Of a stretch of DNA of 41,801 bases, positions 32,505 through 41,476 are shown in pieces. Origin of the DNA: Butyriboletus loyo (taxonomy: Eukaryota > Basidiomycota > Agaricomycetes > Boletales > Boletaceae); assembly GCA_038093515.1 (NCBI GenBank), contig JBBPSI010000212.1, forward strand, positions 1-41,801. The letters are read 5' to 3'. A program made the translations under genes and the position numbers. Each line of letters starts with the position of its first letter. Positions within the stretch are counted from its first letter, which is position 1. The notes under the pieces are model-generated. The model made no database searches. It saw nothing but the letters and a program-made list of their open reading frames with translations, and was not told the origin of the DNA.

Positions 32505-33240
32505 GCAACGCACAGTCAAATGCCAGTATGAATACAATGCCACAAGTGGTCCACTACAGTTGCAGGTATACACAAGTACCTGGCAAGTATGAACTAGGAG
32601 TCTCAACTTAATCCTCAACTGTTGCCAGTGAATAGACAAGTGGTTAAAACTAGGGAATCCTAGTCAAACCACGAGCCTTTATATATTGTACAGAGATGTA
32701 CACAGACCAAGCTGTGCATGAGATGAACTACTATACATGGATAGACTTTCGGAATTGGTAAAGTCCGAGCAGGCGCACCGAGGGCAATGAAGGATGCAAG
32801 GGTAAACCTATCAGTGGAAAGACTCACTGATAATACGAGAGTGAGAGTATCGCAAACAGAGTATAAGGAGCAAAGCTCAACTTAGAGATATTGCAGTAGT
32901 GATGATAGAACTGAAAGATCTAAAGAAAAGCGACAAGCCATAAGGGCTGTCTTATATACAGTACATGAGTGTTTGTACTTATGTTCTGTATAGTACCTTT
33001 ATAAGGTATAGTATGAAATACATGACAATATGATAGAGATAAGAGATAAGACTAAGCATATCGTCCAATAGCATAATAAGAGCTATTTGTAATGTGATAA
33101 GCGTGACTAGGTCTAGACAATGATGTCATATAGACCAGTCTAGAAACGTAGTGGTTGTAAGTGAAATACAGAAATAGAACACTACCGTTTCAACATAGAC
33201 TACAGGGTCAACAGGGATCAAAAAGAAGGGAACCAAACTG
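32505..33240 (-). repeat. gypsy-type LTR fragment, interrupted by a solo copia LTR and cut by copia copy 2
   Basis: 32505-32746 and 33196-33240 are contiguous gypsy-type LTR sequence in minus orientation once the copia LTR at 32747-33195 is removed. The run is broken at 33241 by the 3' LTR of copia copy 2. Confidence 0.75.
32747..33195 (-). repeat. solo copia LTR with target duplication TAGAC
   Basis: 449 bp, minus orientation, flanked by TAGAC at 32742-32746 and 33196-33200. It is only 45 bp from the 3' LTR of copia copy 2, in the same orientation and family. Confidence 0.95.
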
Positions 33241-33683
33241 TTGGTAAAGTCCGAGCAGGCGCACCGAGGGCAATGAAGGATGCAAGGGTTAAACCTATCA
33301 GTGGAAAGACTCACTGATAATACGAGAGTGAGAGTATCGCAAACAGAGTATAAGGAGCAAGGCTCAACTTAGAGATATCGCAGTAGTGATGAAAGAACTG
33401 AAAGATCTAGAGAAAAAGCGACAAGCCATAAGGGCTGTCTTATATACAGTACATGAGTGTTTGTACTTATGTTATGTATAGTACCTTTATAAGGTATAGT
33501 ATGAAATACATGACGATATGATAGAGATAAGAGATAAGACTAAACATATCGTCCAATAGCTTAATAAGAGCTATTTGTAATGTGATAAGCGTGACTAGGT
33601 CTAGACAATGATGTCATATAGACCAGTCTAGAAACGTAGTGGCTGTAAGTAAAATACAGAAATAGAATACTACCGTTTCAACA
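33241..33683 (-). repeat. 3' LTR of copia copy 2 (443 bp, distal 8 nt lost)
   Basis: It starts TGTTGAAACGG (complement ending at 33683) after the polypurine tract. It follows the family to TTTACCAA and then reads CAGTTTGG instead of TTCCGAAA. Confidence 0.88.
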
Positions 33684-33701
33684 CTCCTCCTCGCTTTAGC
33701 A

Positions 33702-36700
33702 TTACTTCTTTATGGAGACAAAAGGAGAAAGAGAGAGCATGGACCGAACTTCTTCAAACCTCTGCCATGTCAGATTCTTCGTAAAGATATCTGCTGCTTG
33801 TTGTTGAGTAGGAGTATAAAAGAGAGTAATCTCTTTATCCTCGACGCATTCCCGAATGTAATGAAACGGAATTGCAATGTGTTTGCTGCGTCCTTCAACG
33901 GCAGGATTTGAAGCCAGAAATATAGCTCCCTGATTATCAACTAGAAGGGGTAAAGGACCAAGTCTGTATCCCATCTCGAAGAACAAGGAGCGCACCCAAG
34001 AGAGCTGTTTAGCAGTCTCGGTCATGCCCATATATTCTGCTTCGGTTGAAGAGTGAGCAATCTTGCGTTGTCGTCTGGATAACCATGATACTATGCCCGA
34101 TGCTAGAAATATACAATAACCAGTCGTTGAATGACGGGTCTCAATATCGCCTGCCCAGTCAGTGTCGCTGTATGCAATAAAGCCAGAATTGGCTCTTGGA
34201 CCAGACTGGCTGTGTCCAGAATACATTATGCAAAGGTCTGGAGTTCCAACCAGATAGCGGACTATATAGAGCGCTCTTTGCAAATGTTCTTCCGATGGAT
34301 TGGAAGAGAATTGCGACATCTTGATGACAGCATGAGCGATATCGGGTCTAGATCCAAGCATGATGAATAGTAGGGATCCGATGACTGATTGATATTGAGA
34401 ACGCAAAGATGGTGATGCTTCGGTGGTTGATGGTGAAGGATTATAACCAGAAGGAAGAGGTGTGCGTGCGGGTTTTGCATTTTCCAGCTTGAATCGTTTT
34501 ATGACCTTCTGTGCGTAATCGCACTGATCCAGCCTCAGGGTACGATTTCTTCGATCCCTGGTAATCCGCATGCCTAAATACTCTTTCGCTTCTCCAAGGT
34601 CTCGACTCTCCCAAGTCTTCATAAATTGCTTCTTGTGAGCGAGGACTTGTGCTTTATCACTACCCATAAAAAGAGCATCATCAACATATATAACTAAAAT
34701 AATGATGACTTTCCCGATGAATTTTATATAAGTTCCCGGGTCAGACAAGGTACGCTTGAAACCTTGTTTGATAAGTGATAAATGCAAAGCTTTGTTCCAT
34801 TGAAGGGCCGCTTGCTTAAGGCCATAGATTGCTTTTCGTAGGCGACAGACTTTACTTTCTGAGCCTTTTTGAGCGAAACCCTCAGGTTGTTCCATATAGA
34901 TTTCTTCGTCAAGATCTCCGAAGAGAAATGCGGTCTTGACGTCTAGAGCCTCGATTTCCCAATCTTCTAAGGCAGCTAGAGCTAAGAGAATCCTAACGGT
35001 TTCAAACCTGGCAACTAGTGAGAAGGTTTCCTCATAATCAATTCCGAAGATTTGGGTAAAGCCTTTTGCTACCCAGCGAGACTTGTATCGTCCATCGCTT
35101 TTTCGTACATTTATCCATTTCCCTTTAATGACTTGACGTCCCTTGGGAAGATCTACCAGATCCCATACTCATCGTTCTTGAAACGACTTGTATTCCTCTC
35201 CCATGGCGGTTAGCCATAAGGATCTCTCGGCAGGAGGTAATCTCATTACTGCCTTGTGAGACTGTGGGATACCATCGACAGTAGCAGCAGCTAGAAGAGA
35301 TTTAATCCACTTAGCGCTGTACATCTGTCCTAAGTCATCTTCTTCATTTTTGGGTCTCGGTTGATTAACCGGTTGTGGAGTAGGAATTAACTCCTCCTGA
35401 ATAGGATCCAGTCCTCGATGTATTTCTCGTTCTATCTCGATCGGAGGTCGATTCCCATAAGCATTATCTGGGACAATTCGTGGAACACGGATGCGAGTAG
35501 GACGAGGATTAAAGTCCTGACCAGTCTGCAAGAAGTCTGGATCATTGATCGCTGGTATTGGATCACCTTGAGACCGTAAATCCTGATTGAACTCATCATA
35601 TAAGTCACGTTGGTGACCTCGAGCACGAATATCTCGAGTTGGATGATGTTGATGAGGACGATTGCGAAATTCAGTAATTCGTTCAGGATATACTCTTGTT
35701 GGAGGTAAGAAAGTGGAAGGATGAATCCGACCAGGATCTTCAAATGTTTCCAACGGAGGTATCATTTGACGTTTATGTTGGTGTCGATCCATAATAGACG
35801 ATCTATGTCCAGTATCTGGTGTTTCTCTTTTAACTCCAGGACGTGGAGGTGAGAATAACGGTGGTATTTCTTCATGAACAGTGTCAGGAGATGGAGGATC
35901 GAGGATTAAAGGTGATGGTGGATGTTCAGGTATAACCCATGGTGAAGGTGTGGCTGATGGTGGAGGAGACGGTTGTTGCATTTCGTCAGGATTAATGATG
36001 GGGGAAATTGGTGGTAGGCCTTCGCGTATTATTCCGGTTCCATCAAATCATACTCCTAGTGGAGGTGGCTCATCAGCTCTTTGTTGATTTGAAGGTGGGG
36101 CGTCAGATGTACTATCTTCATCATCTCCATGTTCATCGGCATCTGTTGGAAGAATAGGAGGCGGAATTGCGGCTTGTCTGTCATTCTGTTCTTTGGAACA
36201 ATGTGGGAAGTTTTCTTCGTCAAAAGTCGCAACGGACTCTACTAGAACTCGTCTTCGGGTTGGAGACCAAAAGCGATAGCCTTTGGTGCCAGATTCATAT
36301 CCTATGAAGGTGGCTTGTTCCGATTTCGGAGACAACTTGTTTTCCCTGAGTTCCTTCTTTATAAAAACATATGCACGACATCCAAATACCCAGAAATATG
36401 ATATATCCGGTTTCTCCCCAGAGAACATCTCGATGGGGGTTTTCCAATTATGACGACGCATTGGTTGGCGATTGTAGATATGAAGTGAGGTTTTGGTTGC
36501 GTCCTGCCAGAAGACTTTTGGTAGACAGGCAGTATGGTGCATGGCTTCTTCTTTTTCTAGGATGGTCCTATTAAATCGCTCTGCACGTCCATTCTGTTGA
36601 GGGGTGTGAGGTACAGAGAGCTGATGCTCAATGCCCCTGGACGAGAGGAACGTCCGAATGTCTTTAGACATGTATTCCCCTCCATGATCCGAACGGACAG

Positions 36701-37973
36701 CAAGAAGCGAAGACTGGGTCTGACGTTCAGCCCAGACGACCACTTCCTTAAAAGCATCAGCCGCCTCAGATTTAAGGCGCAAAAACCGCACGACTGCAAA
36801 AGCAGAATAGTCATCAATAAAAGTCAAAATATAGCGCTTCTGAGTCCGAGAGTGTGTGGGGAATTCGACCAAGTCGGAATGCACTAGCCCAAGGACCCGA
36901 GATGCGCGTTTGGATGAAGGCGCATAGGGACGTTCATGCATCTTGCCTAAGGCACAGCCTCGACAAGGAATGACGTCAGAAGGTTCAGGTATTAACGGCA
37001 TACCCTTAACGTTCTTGTAAGCATGGCGTAACACGTTCTTGGATGGATGACCAAAACAGTGGTGCCACAACGAAGAAGATCCAATATCCTGCAAGGAGTG
37101 GATCCCGACATCTGGAGTTAGCATTTTAGCCTGAAACCAGTGGAGGGGATTGTTCGGAAGCAAGGCAGAAGCCTGCACTACCAAACGTCCTTGAGGGTTC
37201 CAAATCTTGGTTTGATTGGTTATTTCGCATCGATAACCTTCTTTGGTTAGAGCGGTAACCGATAAGAGTCTATGGGCTGCTTGAGGCGCATACCAAACTC
37301 CTGTAAGCTCCAAAGGAATGGGCTTATCCTTCCCTAGTCTTTGTGATAACAACACAGTACCAGGTCCAAACATCTTCATGGTTGCGCCATTTGCTGTGAT
37401 CGCAATTCTCTCAGTATCACCGAGATCCATGAAGTCTTCAACGTGTGGTGTGACATGGTCTGTACAACCGCTGTCAATCATCCAGGCATTGGAAAGAAGA
37501 TCCTTCTTTGAAGGGACATCTCCGGATGTGTAAGCTCCCACAATATACAGATCACCAAGATCGAATTCATCGTTGTAATCGTATACAGCATCATAGTCCT
37601 CAGCATCTCGCTGGTATGTAGAGTCCCAGACATTAATGTCACGGGAGTCAAGACCATGCTTCCAAGTGCCATCAGCACGACGAGCAGTGTTTCCATAAAA
37701 GGATTCTTCATCCTTCTCATCGATCGACTCTATAAAAGTCGAAAGACGGACTGCTTTTGCTTTGCATTCCTTCTTCTTCGGCTGACCACGAGACCCTGAA
37801 GGTTTAGAGGGAATCGCGGCGTTTCCGAAAGGAGTGTGAGGAAGACGCATTAGCATCTCCATCCTCAAAATAAGGTGATGCGAGGGGTGGTCCCATCGGA
37901 TCATCATCTCCCCAACCAGCTTGACCAACGGTAGATTCAGTTTCCATCGGGAAATCTGTAAGCGTATGGTCAC
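33702..37973 (-). pseudogene. copia Pol polyprotein (copy 2), disrupted by two in-frame TGA codons
   Basis: A single frame from the gag overlap to TAA at 33702-33704, interrupted at 36048-36050 (after the integrase, at DEPPPLGV) and 35169-35171 (before the reverse transcriptase, at KSFQER). Copy 1 has CGA at both sites. Protease DSG lies near 37466-37474 and integrase DDE in 36570-36870. YVDD is near 34680. The RNase H codon that is TGA in copy 1 is CGA here. The two copies therefore carry different, complementary lesions. Confidence 0.95.
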
Positions 37974-39033
37974 CTAGTTGTGTTTCGCCCAACTCTACTA
38001 TGTTGGCAAATCCGTCCATGTCCATCTCCACTTCATTCGCACGTCCTTTCCCTTTTCCCTTTCCTCGACGTGTCTTGAAACCAGAGCGATTGTTTGTTCG
38101 CTCATTTCGGTTTGCTCCGGATCCTGAAGGTCCTCCATAAGGCGTCGCAGGTATATGGTTTTGCTGCTGCCTTTGCTGCTGTGGTTGGAATGGCCTCTTC
38201 TGTCCAGGACGACCACGTCCGCCAGAAGGTTGTTGAGGACGAGCCTGATTGTTCCAATTTGTCTGCGCAGGTGGAGGAGGTCCGCGTCTAACCGTGTTTG
38301 TGTGGTTGAGCTGGGTGTCCGGTGCAACTGTATTCGTTCGAGAGGTGGTGGGATAAGGGATCTGGCCAGTGCCAGCACGAAGTTGTAACTCGTGAGTGAT
38401 CATGGGAATGATAACGTTCGGTGTAAATTGGTGAACGTTTGTGTTATGGACGATGTTGGACACCAGAGGTTCGAAAGATTTCGGTAACTTGGTGAGCAAG
38501 ATCATGGATCGGAAATTGTTTGGAAGGCTTAATCCTGCTGCTTCCATTTTGTGGAAAGCGTCCGTTAAGGACATGAGACCAGCAACAGCGTTAGCTTCAT
38601 GAACGCGAATGTTCATGGCTTGGCGGAACAGGAAAAATTGTCCTGTAATGCCTGTAGTTGCATAGGTGTCGTACAGGAAGTTCCAAAGAGTTTTGGCGAC
38701 AGAGATGTTGACAGATTCTGGAATTATTTGACCAGAAGCGTCATAGAGTGATGGAGAGTAGTCGTAGTTGACTGCATGTTGGAGTTCTGGAGAGATGTAG
38801 ATGGCGAGCATGCCAACAGAGCGCTTGTCCAGCGAAACCCACTTCTGCTGATCAGCGGCAGTCTGATTGTAGTACTCTGAAGTACCATCCACTATCGACC
38901 AGACACCGATTACGGTGAGAGCATGTCTCATTTGACGAGACCAGGCTGTATAATTGTCCGCTCCAGTCAGGACAGGAAGTCTCTGCTGGATTTGGGCGTC
39001 GATCTTGAATTCTGATACGGTGGGGAGCGACAT
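37804..39033 (-). CDS. copia Gag (copy 2), complete, 409 residues
   Basis: ATG at 39033-39031, stop TAA at 37806-37804. The N-terminal half has the copia Gag fold signature (LPVLTGADNYTAWSRQMR near residue 18, then W-IVDG). The C-terminal half is Pro/Gln-rich, then basic Gly/Arg/Lys-rich. There is no CCHC knuckle, as in Ty1 Gag. Pol overlaps in the +1 frame for about 170 nt. The start lies 9 nt after the stop of an upstream open frame in the same frame. Confidence 0.93.
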   Translation of the reverse strand: MSLPTVSEFKIDAQIQQRLPVLTGADNYTAWSRQMRHALTVIGVWSIVDGTSEYYNQTAADQQKWVSLDKRSVGMLAIYISPELQHAVNYDYSPSLYDASGQIIPESVNISVAKTLWNFLYDTYATTGITGQFFLFRQAMNIRVHEANAVAGLMSLTDAFHKMEAAGLSLPNNFRSMILLTKLPKSFEPLVSNIVHNTNVHQFTPNVIIPMITHELQLRAGTGQIPYPTTSRTNTVAPDTQLNHTNTVRRGPPPPAQTNWNNQARPQQPSGGRGRPGQKRPFQPQQQRQQQNHIPATPYGGPSGSGANRNERTNNRSGFKTRRGKGKGKGRANEVEMDMDGFANIVELGETQLGDHTLTDFPMETESTVGQAGWGDDDPMGPPLASPYFEDGDANASSSHSFRKRRDSL

Positions 39034-39042
39034 GATTATTGT

Positions 39043-40185
39043 TTAGAACAAAAATCTGAAGATGAACTGATCAAAAGAAGAGAAAACTTCGTCAGCGTTT
39101 AGAATTGAAGGATTAGATATAGGAGATGGTGAACGTGAGGGAAGACCTATCGGATTAACCACTGGTGTATATAACCTAGATGGTTCCGAAGGTCCTTGTT
39201 CCGATGTTTCTTGCACCAGGTATCCATTTTCGTCGTAATGAAAATCTCCTCCTAAGTCGTTAGACCTTTCTCCATGACCAACGTTCGAGAGATAACTTCC
39301 TTCTGTCACATGTTCTCCTGTTTCGACTCCGTGTAAATTACTCTCTGGGATCCCTTGAGGAAGAGCAGATAGCGGTGGTGCAGATGCAGCACATATCGCT
39401 TCAAATTCCTCATATCGTAAGTTGGGAAACCAGTGTGGATTATAAATATTTCCACTAGAGAATTTTACATTGAAATCAGAGTGCGAAACATACATTGAAG
39501 GAGAAATTTGTCCGTATGGGAGGAGGACATATGCGTAATCCTCCGGTATGGTGTACATGTGAAGATAGGTAAGTGTATGTCTAGATAGGAGCGGACCTTG
39601 CTTGAGCCTGACGTCTCTGACGTAGAGAGGTCCTGATAGGACCGATGAGTGTAAGGTCTCATGTGGCTCGTAGCTGGCTAGGTCCACGTTGGTGATTAGG
39701 AGGCGAAAGTCGTCCCAGAATTCGATGTTCTGCAGGAGTTCGACTTCTTCGTCTTCCTCCAGCCTCAACTCCGATCTCCCGGTATTCGCGATGATTGCTT
39801 CGATCTGACTCTTCACGGTTTGCAAGATCCGTTTGGAGTCGTCCGAGATCTCGTTGTAGGTGTCGGACATTTTGCTCCAAGTCTTCAGCGATGTCTTGCT
39901 GCTCTGCAGCAAGTTCGTGAGCAAACTTGAACAAAAGATTGGAAGCGTCAATTTCAATGCGATTCTTGTGGAAGAAAGGGTGGAGCTGGTGGAACCTCGT
40001 CCTCCAAATTCTATCCTGGATCTCGTTCCACCTCCTGCGTGTCGGTACGTCCCAATTTCTAAAGTGTTCTTCGCCGACTTCGAAGAACTCTGCAGGCCGC
40101 CTGGAGTAGTCATAGGCTTTGATATGCCCATGATCGTCAACAGTAGGATAGTTTCTGTTGACAAGAGACGAGTCTTGCGCAGCAA
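39043..40185 (-). CDS. extra 5' ORF C of copia copy 2, unknown function
   Basis: 380 codons by first ATG, but the believable part begins near 39870 (MSDTYNEISDDSKRIL), where it takes over from ORF B by a +1 step inside a coiled-coil region. It continues through LLQNIEFWDDFRLLITN and YVLLPYGQISPSMYV to a Ser/Pro-rich end and TAA at 39045-39043. This stop is in frame with, and three codons before, the gag ATG. The product family is not recognised. It could be a separate protein, part of an ABC fusion, or an N-terminal extension of Gag by stop readthrough. Confidence 0.6.
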   Translation of the reverse strand: MLRKTRLLSTETILLLTIMGISKPMTTPGGLQSSSKSAKNTLEIGTYRHAGGGTRSRIEFGGRGSTSSTLSSTRIALKLTLPIFCSSLLTNLLQSSKTSLKTWSKMSDTYNEISDDSKRILQTVKSQIEAIIANTGRSELRLEEDEEVELLQNIEFWDDFRLLITNVDLASYEPHETLHSSVLSGPLYVRDVRLKQGPLLSRHTLTYLHMYTIPEDYAYVLLPYGQISPSMYVSHSDFNVKFSSGNIYNPHWFPNLRYEEFEAICAASAPPLSALPQGIPESNLHGVETGEHVTEGSYLSNVGHGERSNDLGGDFHYDENGYLVQETSEQGPSEPSRLYTPVVNPIGLPSRSPSPISNPSILNADEVFSSFDQFIFRFLF

Positions 40186-40972
40186 GAGTCGTGTTCCAGA
40201 GCGTGTCCTTGTCGAATCCTTTGAAAGGAGACGATCTATCGTAGAATGGGGCGAGACGTTCCTTCATTTCGTCCAAAGTCGGGTATTGGGATCGACAAAA
40301 CATTTCGAAGCCGTGATTGTGAAGGAGGACGTCGGGAGTTGCATCGTAGGAGGGGGTGAGAAGTGGAAAGCCTGCGTTTTCATAAATAGAGTGCAGGGAT
40401 TCATAGTAGAAAGAATGCGATCGTATGTAGTTGACCTTGCGACAGTGATGGTGACCTTCCTCATCGATCCAGTCGATGGGTTTGAGGGGTCCGACCTCCG
40501 ATGATCGGATCCGTGTTTCGGAAGCGATTCTATGTGAGAAGACAATGGAGGGAGTTGGAACCGATCGATCAATGATGAGGTTCGGGATGAGGAGGTCGTC
40601 GGTGTCGTTGGGGTCGAGACCTTCTAGCTCCTCTGGAAGGAGGCTCAGGATTTGCTCTTCCGTCTTGACGACGAACGAGCTCGTTGGTTCCATCTGGCCT
40701 GGGAATGATGGTAACATCGTCGGGTAGACAATGGATTCCTCGGTCAGCGGCGATAGTGATGCCATAGGATGGTGGTTCGCCGGTGGAAGCATGATGTATC
40801 CTGGTTGATAGAAGGGACTGGGCCCTACGACGGTCGGATGAGGGTCCAGCTCTGGGACCGGGCTCTGCAACAGTTCCGATGGTGGGTACAGGAGGGATGG
40901 TGTCGCTGAGGCCAGTCTGGTTGTGTACGATGACATTGTTTGGAGGATTGGGAGGTTGATGGGCAAGTCCAA
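39659..40972 (-). CDS. extra 5' ORF B of copia copy 2, unknown function
   Basis: 437 codons. The amino-acid composition looks protein-like from about 40700 down: acidic EEQILSLLPEELEGLDPND, a His/Cys cluster (EEGHHHCRKVNYI), an aromatic stretch (SFYYESLHSIYENAGFPLL), then RWNEIQDRIWRTRFHQLHPF and a coiled coil (ELAAEQQDIAEDLEQN). It overlaps ORF A by 404 nt and ORF C by 527 nt, each in the next +1 frame, with no stop in either frame over the overlap. No known domain is recognised. Confidence 0.6.
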   Translation of the reverse strand: MDLPINLPILQTMSSYTTRLASATPSLLYPPSELLQSPVPELDPHPTVVGPSPFYQPGYIMLPPANHHPMASLSPLTEESIVYPTMLPSFPGQMEPTSSFVVKTEEQILSLLPEELEGLDPNDTDDLLIPNLIIDRSVPTPSIVFSHRIASETRIRSSEVGPLKPIDWIDEEGHHHCRKVNYIRSHSFYYESLHSIYENAGFPLLTPSYDATPDVLLHNHGFEMFCRSQYPTLDEMKERLAPFYDRSSPFKGFDKDTLWNTTLAAQDSSLVNRNYPTVDDHGHIKAYDYSRRPAEFFEVGEEHFRNWDVPTRRRWNEIQDRIWRTRFHQLHPFFHKNRIEIDASNLLFKFAHELAAEQQDIAEDLEQNVRHLQRDLGRLQTDLANREESDRSNHREYREIGVEAGGRRRSRTPAEHRILGRLSPPNHQRGPSQLRAT

Positions 40973-41423
40973 AGATGTTGTCGAGATCTAAGACGTTGAT
41001 TTCGACGGAGTTGTTTGGAGTGCGAGGGTGACGACGATTATATGGAGGTGGTGGAGAAGGAGTACGAAAACGGATGTGGTGCGGTGCAGGAAAATACGAA
41101 GAGGAGCGATGACGATGGTGCTCGACTCTTTGGGATGGCCTAGAACGTTCACTAACCTCTTGTAAGTTAGAAGGACTCGGGTGAGAAGTCGATCTAATTG
41201 ACAAGGCATGATGGTGAGTAGGTGAACGCCATTGTAAGGTTAAATCGTGATCCTGAGAAACAACACGTAATGCGATGATGAAAGAATCAGCTAGCAACCA
41301 TAGTGTGCTAAAGAACATAATGTTCGATGCACCACATATGGAAGCTAGTATGAGACTCAAGAAAGCGAGTACCCATAATAAACCAAGAGCGATAGCACTC
41401 TCGTTCTGCAGGGCTGGAAACAT
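40569..41423 (-). CDS. extra 5' ORF A of copia copy 2: predicted two-span membrane protein
   Basis: 284 codons from ATG at 41423, the first ATG after the primer-binding site. Residues about 9-32 (AIALGLLWVLAFLSLILAS) and 35-52 (IMFFSTLWLLADSFIIAL) are strongly hydrophobic and predict two membrane segments. The rest is His/Pro/Arg/Ser-rich, then SYGITIAADRGIH and PDDVTIIPRPDGTNELV. I do not recognise the family. A membrane protein encoded upstream of gag is atypical; env-like genes of other copia lineages lie downstream of pol. Confidence 0.6.
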   Translation of the reverse strand: MFPALQNESAIALGLLWVLAFLSLILASICGASNIMFFSTLWLLADSFIIALRVVSQDHDLTLQWRSPTHHHALSIRSTSHPSPSNLQEVSERSRPSQRVEHHRHRSSSYFPAPHHIRFRTPSPPPPYNRRHPRTPNNSVEINVLDLDNIFGLAHQPPNPPNNVIVHNQTGLSDTIPPVPTIGTVAEPGPRAGPSSDRRRAQSLLSTRIHHASTGEPPSYGITIAADRGIHCLPDDVTIIPRPDGTNELVRRQDGRANPEPPSRGARRSRPQRHRRPPHPEPHH

Positions 41424-41458
41424 TATCGAGAATCGACAGATGTTTAGATTAAAAGCCT

Positions 41459-41476
41459 CTAGCGGGGCTCATAACC
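41459..41476 (-). other. primer-binding site of copia copy 2, complementary to internal initiator tRNA-Met
   Basis: On the minus strand GGTTATGAGCCCCGCTAG directly follows the AAA end of the 5' LTR. Its complement CTAGCGGGGCTCATAACC carries the CTCATAA anticodon loop of initiator tRNA-Met. The position and first bases (GGTTATG) match the established half-tRNA primer site of Drosophila copia. Confidence 0.82.

Noticed and set aside
33684..33701. Possible env-like gene after pol
   Set aside because: Only a polypurine tract separates pol from the LTR.
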